A DNA stretch of 64,000 bases from Orlajensenia flava. GTDB taxonomy: Bacteria > Actinomycetota > Actinomycetes > Actinomycetales > Microbacteriaceae. Both the position numbers and the translations under genes were made by a program. Of the stretch, positions 55,082 to 64,000 are shown in pieces; position 1 is the stretch's first letter; every line of letters begins with the position of its first letter. The stretch lies in NCBI RefSeq assembly GCF_004801905.1, contig NZ_SSSN01000004.1, positions 1-64,000 on the forward strand, in the 5' to 3' direction. The notes beneath the pieces are model-generated. The model was given only the letters and a program-made list of their open reading frames with translations. It did not search any database and had not been told where the DNA came from.

Positions 55082-55726
55082 TCAGGAGGCCGCTTCCACG
55101 TCGGCCTCACCGATGCCGCGCGAGGCCAGCGCGTCTGCGATGCGATCGCCCACCTCGTCGGGCGTGCCGACACCGTCGACGTCGACGAGGAGTCCGCGAT
55201 CGCGGTAGATCTCCACGAGCGGGGCCGTCTCGCGGGAGTAAACCTCCTGGCGGTGACGGATGGCGTCGACCGAGTCGTCGGCGCGGCCCTGCTCCTCCGC
55301 GCGTCGGGTCAGGCGGGCGATGATCTCCTCCTGGTCGGCGACGAGGCGGATGACGGCCTCCAGCGGGCGGCCGTCGCGCTCGAGCAGGTCGTCGAGATAG
55401 GCGACCTGATCGACCGTGCGCGGGTAGCCGTCGAGGAGGAACCCGTTCGCGGCGTCATCCTCCATCAAACGGTCGGTGACGATCGCGTTGGTGAGTTCGT
55501 CCGGAACGTAATCGCCGGCGTCCACGATCGCCTTGACCTGCACGCCGAGGGGGGTCTCGGTGCGAATGTTGTGACGGAAGATGTCGCCGGTCGAGACATC
55601 CGGGATACCGAAGGTCTCGCCGATGCGCTTGGCCTGGGTGCCCTTGCCGGAGCCCGGAGGACCGACGATGAGCAGGCGGGCGCCGCGCTCGCGGTTCGCC
55701 GCGACCTGGTCGTGCCCGGGAGTCAC
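55082..55726 (-). CDS. adk: Adenylate kinase
   Basis: 214-aa enzyme interconverting AMP and ATP with two ADP. The P-loop is [18 protein letters not shown], followed by [32 protein letters not shown] and the LID-proximal [14 protein letters not shown]. The LID is the short, zinc-free type. The GTG start overlaps the secY stop as GTGA, giving about 16 residues before the P-loop strand, slightly more than usual; no other start is in frame closer in. Confidence 0.97.
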   Translation of the reverse strand: MTPGHDQVAANRERGARLLIVGPPGSGKGTQAKRIGETFGIPDVSTGDIFRHNIRTETPLGVQVKAIVDAGDYVPDELTNAIVTDRLMEDDAANGFLLDGYPRTVDQVAYLDDLLERDGRPLEAVIRLVADQEEIIARLTRRAEEQGRADDSVDAIRHRQEVYSRETAPLVEIYRDRGLLVDVDGVGTPDEVGDRIADALASRGIGEADVEAAS

Positions 55727-57045
55727 CGGAGCAGTCCCTCGTAGTGACGCTGCTGCAGCTGGGAGTCGATCTGCTTCACGGTCTCGAGACCGACGCCGAC
55801 GATGATCAGGATCGATGTGCCGCCGAACGGGAAGTTCTGGTCGGCGCCCACCAGCGAGAACGCCACCAGTGGCAGGAGCGCTATGAGTCCGAGGTAGAGC
55901 GAACCGGGCAGCGTGATGCGGGTGAGGACGTAGTCGAGGTACTCGGCCGTCGGACGCCCGGCTCGGATGCCGGGGATGAATCCGCCGTACTTCTTCATGT
56001 TGTCGGCGACCTCTTCGGGGTTGAAGGTGATCGCGACGTAGAAGTACGTGAAGCCGACGATGAGGAGGAAGTACAGCAGCATGTAGAGCGGGTGATCGCC
56101 CTTGGTCAGGTAGTTAGTGATCCAGGTGACCCACGGCTGCGGAGCGGCGCCGGCTGCCGGCTGGTTGAACTGCGCGATGAGGGCGGGCAGGTACAGCAGG
56201 CTGGACGCGAAGATCACCGGGACCACGCCGGCCATGTTGACCTTGATGGGGATGTAGGTGTTGTTTCCGCCGTAGGTGCGGCGCCCCACCATCCGTTTGG
56301 CGTATTGCACCGGGATCCTGCGTTGGGACTGCTCGACGAAGACCACGGCCGCCACCACCAGCAACCCGATGACGATCACCAACGCGAAGGTGTTGAAGCC
56401 CTTGCTCTGGAAGATGGCCCAGAGCGAAACGGGAAAGCGAGCGGCGATCGAGGTGAAGATCAGGAGCGACATGCCGTTGCCGATGCCGCGCTCGGTGACG
56501 AGCTCGCCCATCCACATGATGACGCCGGTTCCCGCGGTCATGGTGATGACCATGAGCATGATGGCGTACCAGGAGTCGTTCGTGATCAGCTGCGAGCACT
56601 CGCTGGACGCCGAGGTGCCGAACAGGGCACCGGATCGGGCGACCGTGATGAGCGTCGTCGACTGGAGGACGCCGAGCGCGATCGTGAGGTAGCGGGTGTA
56701 CTGGGTGAGCTTGGCCTGACCCGACTGCCCCTCCTTGTAGAGGGTCTCGAAGTGAGGGATCACCACGCGCAGCAGCTGCACGATGATCGACGCCGTGATG
56801 TAGGGCATGATGCCCAACGCGAAGATGGAGAGCTGGAGCAGCGCCCCGCCGGAGAACAGGTTGACCAGTTCGTACAGACCGGAGGTGCCCTGGTTGGCCG
56901 CCAGACACGCCTGCACGTTGCCGAAGTCGACGAACGGAGACGGGATGAACGAGCCCAGTCGGAACAGGGCGATGATGCCCAGGGTGAACCCCACCTTCTT
57001 GCGAAGATCGGGCGTGCGGAAGATCCGCGCGATTGCGCTGAACAC
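55723..57045 (-). CDS. secY: Preprotein translocase subunit SecY
   Basis: 440-aa ten-helix channel subunit of the Sec translocon. Signatures are [29 protein letters not shown] (plug and second helix), [20 protein letters not shown] and [22 protein letters not shown]. The GTG start follows CAGGAGGC. A 111-base gap with a strong inverted repeat separates it from rplO. It is followed by adk with a GTGA overlap. Confidence 0.98.
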   Translation of the reverse strand: MFSAIARIFRTPDLRKKVGFTLGIIALFRLGSFIPSPFVDFGNVQACLAANQGTSGLYELVNLFSGGALLQLSIFALGIMPYITASIIVQLLRVVIPHFETLYKEGQSGQAKLTQYTRYLTIALGVLQSTTLITVARSGALFGTSASSECSQLITNDSWYAIMLMVITMTAGTGVIMWMGELVTERGIGNGMSLLIFTSIAARFPVSLWAIFQSKGFNTFALVIVIGLLVVAAVVFVEQSQRRIPVQYAKRMVGRRTYGGNNTYIPIKVNMAGVVPVIFASSLLYLPALIAQFNQPAAGAAPQPWVTWITNYLTKGDHPLYMLLYFLLIVGFTYFYVAITFNPEEVADNMKKYGGFIPGIRAGRPTAEYLDYVLTRITLPGSLYLGLIALLPLVAFSLVGADQNFPFGGTSILIIVGVGLETVKQIDSQLQQRHYEGLLR

Positions 57046-57087
57046 TAAGCCTCCTGTTGGTGCGTGCTGGGACAGCCTACCTGCGAA

Positions 57088-57140
57088 TCGAGCCTGCCGA
57101 GACCACCCCGTGAAGAGGCGTTGTGTCCCGGCAGGCTCGA
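57088..57140 (-). other. 12-bp inverted repeat in the rplO-secY gap
   Basis: TCGAGCCTGCCG (57088-57099) pairs perfectly with CGGCAGGCTCGA (57129-57140) around a 29-base loop. It may attenuate transcription or guide mRNA processing between ribosomal genes and secY. Confidence 0.45.
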
Positions 57141-57156
57141 ATGCACTGCTCAGCTA

Positions 57157-57942
57157 CTACTTGATCGACCCGCCAGCGGCGACGATCTTCTGCTCTGCGG
57201 AGTCGGAGACCTTGTCGACGGCCACGGTGAGCTTGACGGCGATGTCGCCGCTGCCCAGGACCTTGACCTTCTCGTTCTTGCGCACGGCACCCTTGGCGAC
57301 CAGGTCGCTCACAGTGACGTCTCCACCCGAGGGGTACAGCTCGGCGAGCTTCTCCAGGTTGACGACCTGGTACTCGACGCGGAACGGGTTCTTGAAGCCG
57401 CGGAGCTTCGGGGTGCGCATGTGCAGCGGCATCTGCCCACCCTCGAAGCCGATCTTGACCTGGTAGCGGGCCTTACTGCCCTTGGTACCGCGACCGGCGG
57501 TCTTACCCTTGGATCCCTCACCACGGCCGACGCGCGTGCGCGCCTTCTTCGCGCCGGGAGCCGGACGGAGGTGGTGCACCTTGAGCACGTGCTCGCGGGT
57601 GGCGGGGGCGTCGCCAGCCTTCGCCGCCGGCTTCGCAGCGGTGGTGGCCGAAGCCTTGTCCGCGGCAGCAGCCTGGGGGGCGGCAGCCTTCGAAGCGGCG
57701 GCCTTGGGGGCAGCAGCCTTGGCGGCGGGCTTCTTCTCGGTCGCTGCCTTCGGGGCGGCAGCCTTCGAAGCGGCAGCCTGGGGAGCTGCGGCCTTGGCGG
57801 CCGGCTTCTTGTCCGCCGCGGCCTTCGGGGCTGCGGTCTTGGAGGCGGCCGCCTTGGGGGCTGCAGCCTTCTTCTCGGCGGCAGCCTTCGGGGCTGCAGC
57901 CTTCTTCGGAGCCTTCTCGGCGTCCTTCTTGGCCTCGGCCAT
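57157..57942 (-). CDS. rplO: 50S ribosomal protein L15 with long Lys/Ala/Pro N-terminal tail
   Basis: 261 aa. The L15 core is residues about 117-261 ([55 protein letters not shown]), the normal 145 residues. Residues 1-116 are a low-complexity tail of repeats such as [16 protein letters not shown], like histone H1 tails. The start is supported by GAGGAG 8 bases upstream and by a TAATG junction with rpmD, so the tail should be translated. It probably binds rRNA or DNA non-specifically. Confidence 0.95.
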   Translation of the reverse strand: MAEAKKDAEKAPKKAAAPKAAAEKKAAAPKAAASKTAAPKAAADKKPAAKAAAPQAAASKAAAPKAATEKKPAAKAAAPKAAASKAAAPQAAAADKASATTAAKPAAKAGDAPATREHVLKVHHLRPAPGAKKARTRVGRGEGSKGKTAGRGTKGSKARYQVKIGFEGGQMPLHMRTPKLRGFKNPFRVEYQVVNLEKLAELYPSGGDVTVSDLVAKGAVRKNEKVKVLGSGDIAVKLTVAVDKVSDSAEQKIVAAGGSIK

Positions 57943-58124
57943 TAGTCGATCTCCTCAACCTTCACCAGGTGAGCGACGGTGTTGACATAACCACGGTTCT
58001 GAGGGTTGTCCTCGCGAATCACGGTCTGCCCGATCTTCCTGAGCCCGAGGCTCCGAAGGGTGTCGCGCTGGTACTGCTTCTCACTGACTTTGGACTTGAT
58101 CTGGGTCACCTTGAGCTGCGCCAT
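57942..58124 (-). CDS. rpmD: 50S ribosomal protein L30
   Basis: 60-aa L30, beginning [20 protein letters not shown] and containing [20 protein letters not shown] and [12 protein letters not shown]. Its ATG shares a base with the rpsE stop and its stop shares a base with the rplO start. Upstream in-frame codons belong to rpsE in another frame and were not included. Confidence 0.97.
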   Translation of the reverse strand: MAQLKVTQIKSKVSEKQYQRDTLRSLGLRKIGQTVIREDNPQNRGYVNTVAHLVKVEEID

Positions 58125-58819
58125 CACGCACCTGCCTTCGCTGCGGCGGCCTCGGCCGCCTGGGCCTCGGCACGCAGCAGGCGAGCCGGAGCGACCTGGT
58201 CGTAGTCGAGGCCACGACGCGCGGCGACCGCACGGGGCTCCTCGAGCTGCTGCAGGGCCTCGACCGTGGCGTGCACGATGTTGATCGTGTTCGACGAGCC
58301 GAGTGACTTGCTCAGCACGTCGTGGATGCCGGCGCACTCGAGCACGGCGCGAACCGGACCACCGGCGATGACACCGGTACCGGCGGCAGCGGGACGCAGC
58401 AGGACGACGCCTGCTGCGGCCTCACCCTGCACGGGGTGCGGGATGGTGCTGCCGACGCGCGGGACGCGGAAGAAGTTCTTCTTCGCCTCCTCGACGCCCT
58501 TGGAGATGGCGGTCGGGACCTCGCGGGCCTTGCCGTAGCCGACGCCCACCAGGCCGTTGCCGTCACCGACGACGACGAGCGCGGTGAAGCTGAAGCGACG
58601 ACCACCCTTGACGACCTTCGAGACGCGGTTGATGGTGACGACGCGCTCCAGGAACTGGCTCTTGTCGGCGTCGCGGCTTCCGCGGTCACGGTTGGGATTG
58701 CGCTCGCGGCCACCACGACGAGCCTCACGAGGCTCCGTCTTGGTCTCCGTCGACGCCGCGGTCTCCACCGGTGCCTCTACGGTCACTTCTTGCTCCTTGT
58801 TGGGGGTGTTCTCACTCAC
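58124..58819 (-). CDS. rpsE: 30S ribosomal protein S5
   Basis: 231-aa S5, involved in mRNA entry and decoding fidelity. The core begins at about residue 53 ([23 protein letters not shown]) and contains [20 protein letters not shown] and [19 protein letters not shown]. About 50 N-terminal residues (acidic, then [16 protein letters not shown]) and a C-terminal Ala-rich tail extend it beyond the usual 165 residues. The GTG start overlaps the rplR stop. Confidence 0.97.
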   Translation of the reverse strand: MSENTPNKEQEVTVEAPVETAASTETKTEPREARRGGRERNPNRDRGSRDADKSQFLERVVTINRVSKVVKGGRRFSFTALVVVGDGNGLVGVGYGKAREVPTAISKGVEEAKKNFFRVPRVGSTIPHPVQGEAAAGVVLLRPAAAGTGVIAGGPVRAVLECAGIHDVLSKSLGSSNTINIVHATVEALQQLEEPRAVAARRGLDYDQVAPARLLRAEAQAAEAAAAKAGA

Positions 58820-59175
58820 AGGTTGAGACCTGCCTCTCGAGCTCCTTCGGCGATAGCAGCGACGCGACCCGCGTACTTGCTACCACCACGGTCGAATACG
58901 ACGGCCTCGATGCCGGCGGCCTTCGCACGCTCGGCGACGAGCTCGCCGACCTTGCGGGCCTTGGCGGTCTTGTCACCGTCGAAGGTGCGCAGGTCGCTCT
59001 CCATGGTCGACGCGCTGGCCACGGTGTGGCCCTTGCTGTCGTCGACGACCTGGACGAAGACGTGCCGTGCGGAACGGGTGACGACGAGACGCGGACGCAG
59101 CTCGCTGCCGACGACCTTCTTGCGAAGGCGGGCGTGGCGGCGCGAACGCGCAGCCGACTTGGTCTTTACAGCCAT
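58816..59175 (-). CDS. rplR: 50S ribosomal protein L18
   Basis: 119-aa 5S-rRNA-binding L18: [40 protein letters not shown] and the ending [28 protein letters not shown] are standard. It starts 2 bases after rplF and overlaps rpsE by 4 bases. Confidence 0.97.
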   Translation of the reverse strand: MAVKTKSAARSRRHARLRKKVVGSELRPRLVVTRSARHVFVQVVDDSKGHTVASASTMESDLRTFDGDKTAKARKVGELVAERAKAAGIEAVVFDRGGSKYAGRVAAIAEGAREAGLNL

Positions 59176-59177
59176 GA

Positions 59178-59714
59178 TTACTTACCTGACTTTCCGGCCT
59201 TGCGACGCACGACCTCGCCGGCGTAGCGGATGCCCTTGCCCTTATAGGGCTCCGGCTTCTTGATCTTGCGGATGTTCGCAGCCGTCTCGCCGACGGCCTG
59301 CTTGTCGATGCCGGCGACGGTGATCTTGTTGTTGCCCTCGACGGTCAGGGTGATGCCCACGGGGGGCTCGACCGTCACGGGGTGGGAGAAGCCCAGCGCG
59401 AACTCGACCGCGCTGCCCTTCTGAGCGACGCGGTAACCGGTGCCGACGATCTCGAGGCCCTTGGTGTATCCGTTGGTGACGCCGATGATCTGATTGGCGA
59501 TCAGCGTGCGGGTGAGACCGTGCAGCGAACGCGAGGCGCGCTCGTCGTCGGGGCGGCTGACGAGGACCTGGTTGTCCTCGATCTTGGCCTCGATCGGGTT
59601 GGCGACGGTGAGCGAGAGCTCGCCCTTCGGGCCCTTCACGGTGACGGCCTGGCCGTCGACCGCGACGGTGACGCCGGCGGGGATGTCAATGGGGAGTCGA
59701 CCGATACGTGACAT
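59178..59714 (-). CDS. rplF: 50S ribosomal protein L6
   Basis: 178-aa L6. [20 protein letters not shown] opens it; [20 protein letters not shown] and [23 protein letters not shown] are diagnostic. Length is normal. It follows rpsH after 6 bases. Confidence 0.97.
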   Translation of the reverse strand: MSRIGRLPIDIPAGVTVAVDGQAVTVKGPKGELSLTVANPIEAKIEDNQVLVSRPDDERASRSLHGLTRTLIANQIIGVTNGYTKGLEIVGTGYRVAQKGSAVEFALGFSHPVTVEPPVGITLTVEGNNKITVAGIDKQAVGETAANIRKIKKPEPYKGKGIRYAGEVVRRKAGKSGK

Positions 59715-59720
59715 GTCGGA

Positions 59721-60119
59721 TTACCACACGTAGGCGAGGACTTCCCCACCCACGCCCTTCTTCTCGGCCTGGCGGTCGGTGAGCAGACCGCTGGAGGTGG
59801 ACAGGATGGCAACGCCGAGGCCGCCGAGCACCTTGGGGATCTCGGTGGACTTCGCGTACACGCGCAGTCCGGGCTTCGAGACCCGCTTGATGCCGGCGAT
59901 CGACCGCTCGCGGTTCGGGCCGAACTTGAGCTGCAGCGTGAGCGTCTGGCCCACGCGAGCGTCAGCGACGTCGAAGCCGGCGATGTAACCCTCACGCTGG
60001 AGGATCTCGGCGATGTGCGACTTGAGCTTGGAGTGCGGCATCGACACGGAGTCGTGGTGTGCCGAATTCGCGTTGCGCAGTCTGGTCAGCATGTCTGCGA
60101 CCGGATCTGTCATCGTCAT
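59721..60119 (-). CDS. rpsH: 30S ribosomal protein S8
   Basis: 132-aa S8, a primary 16S rRNA binder and spc-operon autoregulator in E. coli. [21 protein letters not shown] opens it and [26 protein letters not shown] closes it. It is preceded by a 146-base gap where rpsN would normally lie. Confidence 0.97.
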   Translation of the reverse strand: MTMTDPVADMLTRLRNANSAHHDSVSMPHSKLKSHIAEILQREGYIAGFDVADARVGQTLTLQLKFGPNRERSIAGIKRVSKPGLRVYAKSTEIPKVLGGLGVAILSTSSGLLTDRQAEKKGVGGEVLAYVW

Positions 60120-60218
60120 TTCAGATGTGTCCTTTTCACTCGGTTTCGGTCATCCGTTACACGGAAGCCGACCTTCTGTGTTCAGGTGGGGCGGATGCCG
60201 CACCTGGTCGGTTCGCCT

Positions 60219-60245
60219 CGCCGCCCGTCCTCGCGGGGGGCGGCG
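60219..60245 (-). other. Hairpin between rplE and rpsH
   Basis: CGCCGCCC (60219-60226) pairs with GGGCGGCG (60238-60245) just after the rplE stop. A second short stem CAGGTG/CACCTG lies at 60184-60206. It may be a partial terminator, or the S8 binding element, in the 146-base gap that holds no gene. Confidence 0.4.
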
Positions 60246-60265
60246 GAGCAAACCCGCCTATCTTA

Positions 60266-60847
60266 CTAGGAGTTCTCGGCCGTGCGGAACGGGAACCCGA
60301 GCTGCTTGAGCAGCGCGCGGCCCTCGTCGTCGCTCTTGGCGGTGGTCACCACGGTGATGTCCATGCCGCGAACGCGGTCGATCTTGTCCTGGTCGATCTC
60401 GTGGAACACGCTCTGCTCCGTGAGACCGAAGGTGTAGTTGCCGTTGCCGTCGAACTGCTTGTCCGACAGTCCGCGGAAGTCGCGGATGCGGGGCAGCGCG
60501 AGCGAGAGCAGACGGTCGAGGAACTCCCACATGCGGTCGCCACGGAGGGTGACGTGCGCGCCGATGGGCTGGCCCTCGCGCAGCTTGAACTGAGCGATCG
60601 ACTTGCGAGCCTTGGTGACCTGCGGCTTCTGGCCGGTGATCTTGGTGAGGTCGGCGATCGCGCCGTCGATGACCTTGCCATCGCGTGCGGCCTCGCCGAC
60701 ACCCATGTTGACGACGATCTTCACGAGGCCGGGAACCTGGTGAACGTTGGTGTATCCGTTCTCCTTGGTCAGCTCGGCCGAGATCTCGCTCTTGTACTTC
60801 TGCTTGAGGCGGGGCTGGATTTTGCCAGCCACTGCGGTGTCGCTCAT
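60266..60847 (-). CDS. rplE: 50S ribosomal protein L5
   Basis: 193-aa 5S-rRNA-binding L5. [46 protein letters not shown], then [20 protein letters not shown] and the ending [15 protein letters not shown] are characteristic. Its ATG shares a base with the rplX stop. rpsN does not follow. Confidence 0.97.
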   Translation of the reverse strand: MSDTAVAGKIQPRLKQKYKSEISAELTKENGYTNVHQVPGLVKIVVNMGVGEAARDGKVIDGAIADLTKITGQKPQVTKARKSIAQFKLREGQPIGAHVTLRGDRMWEFLDRLLSLALPRIRDFRGLSDKQFDGNGNYTFGLTEQSVFHEIDQDKIDRVRGMDITVVTTAKSDDEGRALLKQLGFPFRTAENS

Positions 60848-61206
60848 TACAGGTCCTTACCTGACTTCTTGGCGTAACGAACGCGGACCGTCTTGGAGAC
60901 GCCGTCCTTCGTGACTACCTCTTCGCGGAAGCCGACGCGGGTCGGCTTCTTGGACTCGGGGTCGATGAGCGCGACGTTGGAGAGGTGGATGGGGGCTTCC
61001 ATCGTCTCGATGCCGCCGGTCTTCGTGCCACGCTGCGTCTGGCCGACGCGCACGTGCTTGGTCACGAAGTTGATGCCCTCGACGATGACGCGGTTCTTCT
61101 CGACCTGCACCTCGATGACCTTGCCCTGCTTGCCGCGGTCTCCACCGCGGGCCTGGCTGCGGCCCGAGATGACCTGGACGAGGTCACCCTTCTTGATTCT
61201 CGCCAT
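60847..61206 (-). CDS. rplX: 50S ribosomal protein L24
   Basis: 119-aa assembly-initiator L24 with the KOW motif [30 protein letters not shown] and [16 protein letters not shown] loop of extra residues in the KOW segment (SQARGGDRG) is slightly longer than in E. coli. It is 3 bases from rplN. Confidence 0.97.
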   Translation of the reverse strand: MARIKKGDLVQVISGRSQARGGDRGKQGKVIEVQVEKNRVIVEGINFVTKHVRVGQTQRGTKTGGIETMEAPIHLSNVALIDPESKKPTRVGFREEVVTKDGVSKTVRVRYAKKSGKDL

Positions 61207-61209
61207 GAT

Positions 61210-61578
61210 TTAGATGACCTCCGGTGCCAGCGAGATGATCTTCATGAACTTCTTGTCGCGGAGCTCGCGACCGACCGGTCCGAAGATACGGGTGCCGCGA
61301 GGGTCACCGTCGTTCTTCAAGATCACTGCGGCGTTCTCATCGAACTTGATGTACGACCCGTCTGCACGACGGGTGTTCTTCTTGGTACGGACGATGACGG
61401 CCTTGACCACATCGCCCTTCTTGACGTTTCCGCCGGGGATGGCGTCCTTCACCGTCGCGACGATGGTGTCGCCGAGACCGGCGTAACGACGCTTCGAGCC
61501 ACCGAGAACGCGGATCGTGAGCAGCTCCTTGGCGCCGGTGTTGTCGGCGACCTTGAGGCGTGATTCCTGCTGAAGCAC
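61210..61578 (-). CDS. rplN: 50S ribosomal protein L14
   Basis: 122-aa L14, part of the subunit interface. [27 protein letters not shown] opens the protein from a [22 protein letters not shown] and [26 protein letters not shown] are the conserved blocks. It heads the spc-type group after rpsQ. Confidence 0.97.
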   Translation of the reverse strand: MLQQESRLKVADNTGAKELLTIRVLGGSKRRYAGLGDTIVATVKDAIPGGNVKKGDVVKAVIVRTKKNTRRADGSYIKFDENAAVILKNDGDPRGTRIFGPVGRELRDKKFMKIISLAPEVI

Positions 61579-61610
61579 TTCTTACTCCTTCTATCAAGCA
61601 AGCCGGAGGC

Positions 61611-61925
61611 TTACTTGGCCTTCTCGAGGATCTCGACCAGGCGCCAGCGCTTGGAGGCGCTGAGGGGACGGGTCTCGTTGATCAGGACGAGGTCGCCGAT
61701 GCCGGCGGTGTTCGCCTCGTCGTGCGCCTTCACCTTGGAGGTGCGGCGGATGACCTTGCCGTAGAGCGGGTGCTTCACGCGGTCCTCGACCTCGACGACG
61801 ATGGTCTTGTCCATCTTGTCGCTCACGACGTAGCCGCGACGCACCTTGCGGTAGCCGCGCGCCTCGACGTCCTTGACGTCATGCGCAGCGGACTCGTGGC
61901 CCGTGGTTTCCTTGGCGGTTGCCAT
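61611..61925 (-). CDS. rpsQ: 30S ribosomal protein S17
   Basis: 104-aa S17. The OB-fold core begins at about residue 24 ([33 protein letters not shown]), then [22 protein letters not shown] and [13 protein letters not shown]. The first 23 residues are an extension common in actinobacteria. It follows rpmC after 2 bases. Confidence 0.97.
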   Translation of the reverse strand: MATAKETTGHESAAHDVKDVEARGYRKVRRGYVVSDKMDKTIVVEVEDRVKHPLYGKVIRRTSKVKAHDEANTAGIGDLVLINETRPLSASKRWRLVEILEKAK

Positions 61926-61927
61926 GA

Positions 61928-62251
61928 TCAGGCCTCCTTCGTCTCTGCGGCCTCGGCGGCGCCATCCGTCGCCTTGGCCTTCTTGCTGCTCTTCTTCTCG
62001 GCCTTGGCCGGAGCCTCGACGGGTGCGGGAGTGGCACGGATGCCGAGCTCGCGCTCACGGATGACCGTGTAGATGCGGGCGATGTCGCGCTTGACCGCGC
62101 GCAGGCGGCCGTGGCTCTCGAGCTGACCGGTGGCCGACTGGAAGCGCAGGTTGAACAGCTCCTCCTTGGCCTTCTTCAGCTCTTCGACGAGTCGCTCGTC
62201 TTCGTAGGTGTCGAGCTCGACGGTAGCGAGCTCCTTGGTGCCGATCGCCAT
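61928..62251 (-). CDS. rpmC: 50S ribosomal protein L29 with C-terminal tail
   Basis: 107-aa L29 at the peptide exit tunnel. The normal part is about residues 8-73 ([44 protein letters not shown]). Residues about 74-107 are a low-complexity tail ([20 protein letters not shown], then acidic). L29 is usually 60-75 aa. Its start shares a base with the rplP stop. Confidence 0.96.
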   Translation of the reverse strand: MAIGTKELATVELDTYEDERLVEELKKAKEELFNLRFQSATGQLESHGRLRAVKRDIARIYTVIRERELGIRATPAPVEAPAKAEKKSSKKAKATDGAAEAAETKEA

Positions 62252-62670
62252 TATGCGTCGCCCTCCTCGCGCTTGATGATGCGTGCCTTCAGGGGCAGCT
62301 TGTGAATCGCACGGGTCATCGCCTCACGGGCGAGCTCTTCGGAAACACCGGAGACCTCGAACAGGACGCGGCCCGGCTTGACGTTGGCGACCCACCACTC
62401 GGGCGAACCCTTACCGGAACCCATGCGGGTCTCGGCGGGCTTCTTCGTGAGCGGACGGTCGGGGTAGATGTTGATCCACACCTTTCCACCACGCTTGATG
62501 TGACGCGTCATGGCGATACGAGCTGCCTCGATCTGACGGTTGGTCACGTAGGCGGGCGTCAGGGCCTGGATGCCGAACTCACCGAAGGTGACCCGGGTTC
62601 CACCGGTGGCCTGGCCGGAACGGCCGGGGTGGTGCTGCTTGCGGTGCTTGACTCGACGGGGAATCAACAT
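62251..62670 (-). CDS. rplP: 50S ribosomal protein L16
   Basis: 139-aa L16. [23 protein letters not shown] opens it; [40 protein letters not shown] is the hallmark. It shares single bases with rpsC upstream and rpmC downstream. Confidence 0.98.
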   Translation of the reverse strand: MLIPRRVKHRKQHHPGRSGQATGGTRVTFGEFGIQALTPAYVTNRQIEAARIAMTRHIKRGGKVWINIYPDRPLTKKPAETRMGSGKGSPEWWVANVKPGRVLFEVSGVSEELAREAMTRAIHKLPLKARIIKREEGDA

Positions 62671-63425
62671 TATGCGCTCGCTCCTTCCAGAGCCGGTGCC
62701 TCGGCGCCGCGGGGCGCACGACGCGGGCGGTCGCTGCGCTCGGGGCGCGACGACTTCTGGCCGGCCTGCTCGCGTGCGAGCTCCTTGTTGGTGATGTCGC
62801 CCTTGTAGATCCAGACCTTCACGCCGATGCGGCCGAAGGTGGTCTTGGCCTCGTAGAAGCCGTAGTCGATGTTCGCGCGGAGCGTGTGCAGGGGCACACG
62901 GCCTTCGCGGTAGAACTCCGACCGGCTCATCTCGGCGCCGCCGAGGCGGCCGGAGACCTGGATGCGGACACCCTTGGCACCGGCGCGCTGAGCACCCTGC
63001 AGACCCTTGCGCATGGCGCGACGGAAGGCGACGCGAGCAGAGAGCTGCTCGGCGATGCCCTGCGCGACGAGCTGGGCGTCGGCCTCGGGGTTCTTGACCT
63101 CGAGGATGTTCAGCTGGATCTGCTTCTTGGTGAGCTTCTCGAGGTCGGAGCGGATGCGCTCCGCCTCTGCACCGCGACGACCGATCACGATGCCCGGACG
63201 CGCAGTGTGGATGTCCACACGCACACGGTCACGGGTGCGCTCGATCTCGATGCGCGAGACGCCCGCGCGGTCGAGCGAGGTCTGCAGCAGCCGGCGGATC
63301 TTGATGTCCTCGGCGACGTAGTCGGCGTAGCGCTGACCCGGCTTCGTCGAGTCGGAGAACCAACGCGACACGTGGTCGGTGGTGATTCCGAGACGGAAGC
63401 CGTACGGGTTTACCTTCTGGCCCAT
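62670..63425 (-). CDS. rpsC: 30S ribosomal protein S3
   Basis: 251-aa S3 with KH domain. [21 protein letters not shown] opens it; the KH region has [20 protein letters not shown], and [31 protein letters not shown] is conserved. The C-terminal 35 residues ([23 protein letters not shown]) are a basic low-complexity tail. It shares a base with rplV. Confidence 0.98.
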   Translation of the reverse strand: MGQKVNPYGFRLGITTDHVSRWFSDSTKPGQRYADYVAEDIKIRRLLQTSLDRAGVSRIEIERTRDRVRVDIHTARPGIVIGRRGAEAERIRSDLEKLTKKQIQLNILEVKNPEADAQLVAQGIAEQLSARVAFRRAMRKGLQGAQRAGAKGVRIQVSGRLGGAEMSRSEFYREGRVPLHTLRANIDYGFYEAKTTFGRIGVKVWIYKGDITNKELAREQAGQKSSRPERSDRPRRAPRGAEAPALEGASA

Positions 63426-63790
63426 TACTTCGTACCCTCCTCAGGAGTGGCGAGCACAACAGTGATGTGGCTGGTGCGCTTGTTGATGCGGAAAGCGCGG
63501 CCCTGTGCGCGCGGCTGGAATCGCTTGAGGGTGGTGCCCTCGTCGACGAATGCCCGGCTCACGTACAGGTCCTGCTCGTCCAGGTAGGTGTTCGAGGCGT
63601 CTGCCTTGACTCGCGCGTTGGCGATGGCCGAGGCCACCAGCTTGTACACGGGCTCGCTCGCACCCTGGGGGGCGAACTTCAGGATGGCGAGAGCCTCCTG
63701 TGCCTGCTTACCGCGGATGAGGTTGACGACGCGACGAGCCTTCTGGGGGGTGACGCGGATGTGTCGCACGCGTGCGATCGACTCCACCAT
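63425..63790 (-). CDS. rplV: 50S ribosomal protein L22
   Basis: 121-aa L22 lining the peptide exit tunnel. [23 protein letters not shown] and the tunnel hairpin [22 protein letters not shown] are standard. It follows rpsS after 24 bases and shares a base with rpsC. Confidence 0.98.
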   Translation of the reverse strand: MVESIARVRHIRVTPQKARRVVNLIRGKQAQEALAILKFAPQGASEPVYKLVASAIANARVKADASNTYLDEQDLYVSRAFVDEGTTLKRFQPRAQGRAFRINKRTSHITVVLATPEEGTK

Positions 63791-63814
63791 TTCTTCTCCT
63801 CCTATCGTCGCCGC

Positions 63815-64000
63815 TTAGCGGCGACGGCCCTTCTTGTCGTCCTTCACGTGTCCACGGAAGGTACGGGTGGGCGCGAACTCGCCGAGCTTGTGCCCGACCA
63901 TGGTCTCGGTGACGAACACCGGGATGTGCTTGCGACCGTCGTGAACCGCGATGGTGTGTCCCAGCATGGCCGGGATGATCATCGAGCGGCGCGACCAGGT
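63815..64000 (-). CDS. rpsS: 30S ribosomal protein S19, 3' part
   Basis: C-terminal 61 codons of S19, cut by the right window edge. The visible part runs [41 protein letters not shown], then [18 protein letters not shown]. The usual protein is about 93 aa, so roughly the first third is missing. Confidence 0.97.
   Translation of the reverse strand, partial: TWSRRSMIIPAMLGHTIAVHDGRKHIPVFVTETMVGHKLGEFAPTRTFRGHVKDDKKGRRR

Noticed and set aside
57942-58337. A 131-residue version of L30 starting at 58337
   Set aside because: The upstream residues come from the rpsE coding region in another frame; ATG 58124 gives the standard 60-aa L30 with a single-base overlap.
60120-60265. Degraded rpsN remnant
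   Set aside because: No S14-like zinc ribbon or conserved C-terminus could be read in any frame of the gap.

Overview
The window is high-GC actinobacterial chromosome, most likely from the Microbacteriaceae (a Leifsonia/Microbacterium-like genome). The assignment rests on gene content and order: guaA next to a DUF3817 membrane protein and a SURF1 protein, a GuaB3 paralogue, pcrA, a glmS-acpS-alr-tsaE-tsaB-rimI-tsaD string, and an S10-spc-alpha ribosomal cluster. GTG starts are common, operon genes often overlap by GTGA/ATGA, and several genes have a TANNNT box 6-8 bases before the start codon, which suggests leaderless mRNAs. I see no rRNA, tRNA, CRISPR array, insertion sequence, integrase or prophage. 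No gene-free stretch exceeds about 250 bases.

Layout. 1-4.5 kb: 5' part of sucC, a DUF72 protein, an 831-aa polytopic membrane protein with serine-hydrolase motifs at both ends, and a Nudix hydrolase. 4.5-22.4 kb: pcrA, a glycerophosphodiesterase, a BAX-inhibitor-like protein, L-lactate dehydrogenase, an APH-type phosphotransferase, guaA, DUF3817, SURF1, a repeat-flanked AbiEi-like/nuclease-like gene, glpD, guaB3, an ABC-F ATPase, a MalY-type aminotransferase and guaB. Three guanine-nucleotide genes (guaA, guaB3, guaB) therefore lie within 12 kb. 22.6-28.1 kb: a branched-chain amino-acid ABC importer (livH, livM, livG, livF) with its convergent lipoprotein livK; LivH carries an unusual extracytoplasmic domain. 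28.2-32.4 kb: RarD transporter, CIRCE-controlled groES, a THUMP-like methyltransferase and three small DUF4190-type membrane proteins. 32.5-38.7 kb: the tRNA t6A genes (tsaD, rimI, tsaB, tsaE) coupled to alr, acpS and glmS; tsaE carries an in-frame 15-bp minisatellite. 38.7-43.2 kb: coaA, glmM, rpsI, rplM, truA.

43.3-64 kb is the ribosomal supercluster read leftwards: rpsS, rplV, rpsC, rplP, rpmC, rpsQ, rplN, rplX, rplE, rpsH, rplF, rplR, rpsE, rpmD, rplO, secY, adk, map, then infA, rpmJ, rpsM, rpsK, rpoA, rplQ. Between map and infA sits a 7.7-kb mannitol phosphotransferase cluster: mtlD, mtlF, mtlA, the general PTS genes ptsI and ptsH, a stand-alone EIIB, and a divergent MtlR-type activator. 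infA then has its own recognisable promoter. rpsN is absent from between rplE and rpsH, and rpsD from between rpsK and rpoA.

The most unusual items are the membrane-spanning hydrolase, the AbiEi/nuclease gene bracketed by exact repeats, the LivH fusion, the tsaE minisatellite, the MtlR whose EIIB-like domain lacks its cysteine next to an orphan EIIB that has one, a switch-like rplM leader, and a long histone-H1-like tail on L15. I did not find a complete new defence or metabolic system; these are candidates. All function assignments come from reading motifs by eye, without database searches.
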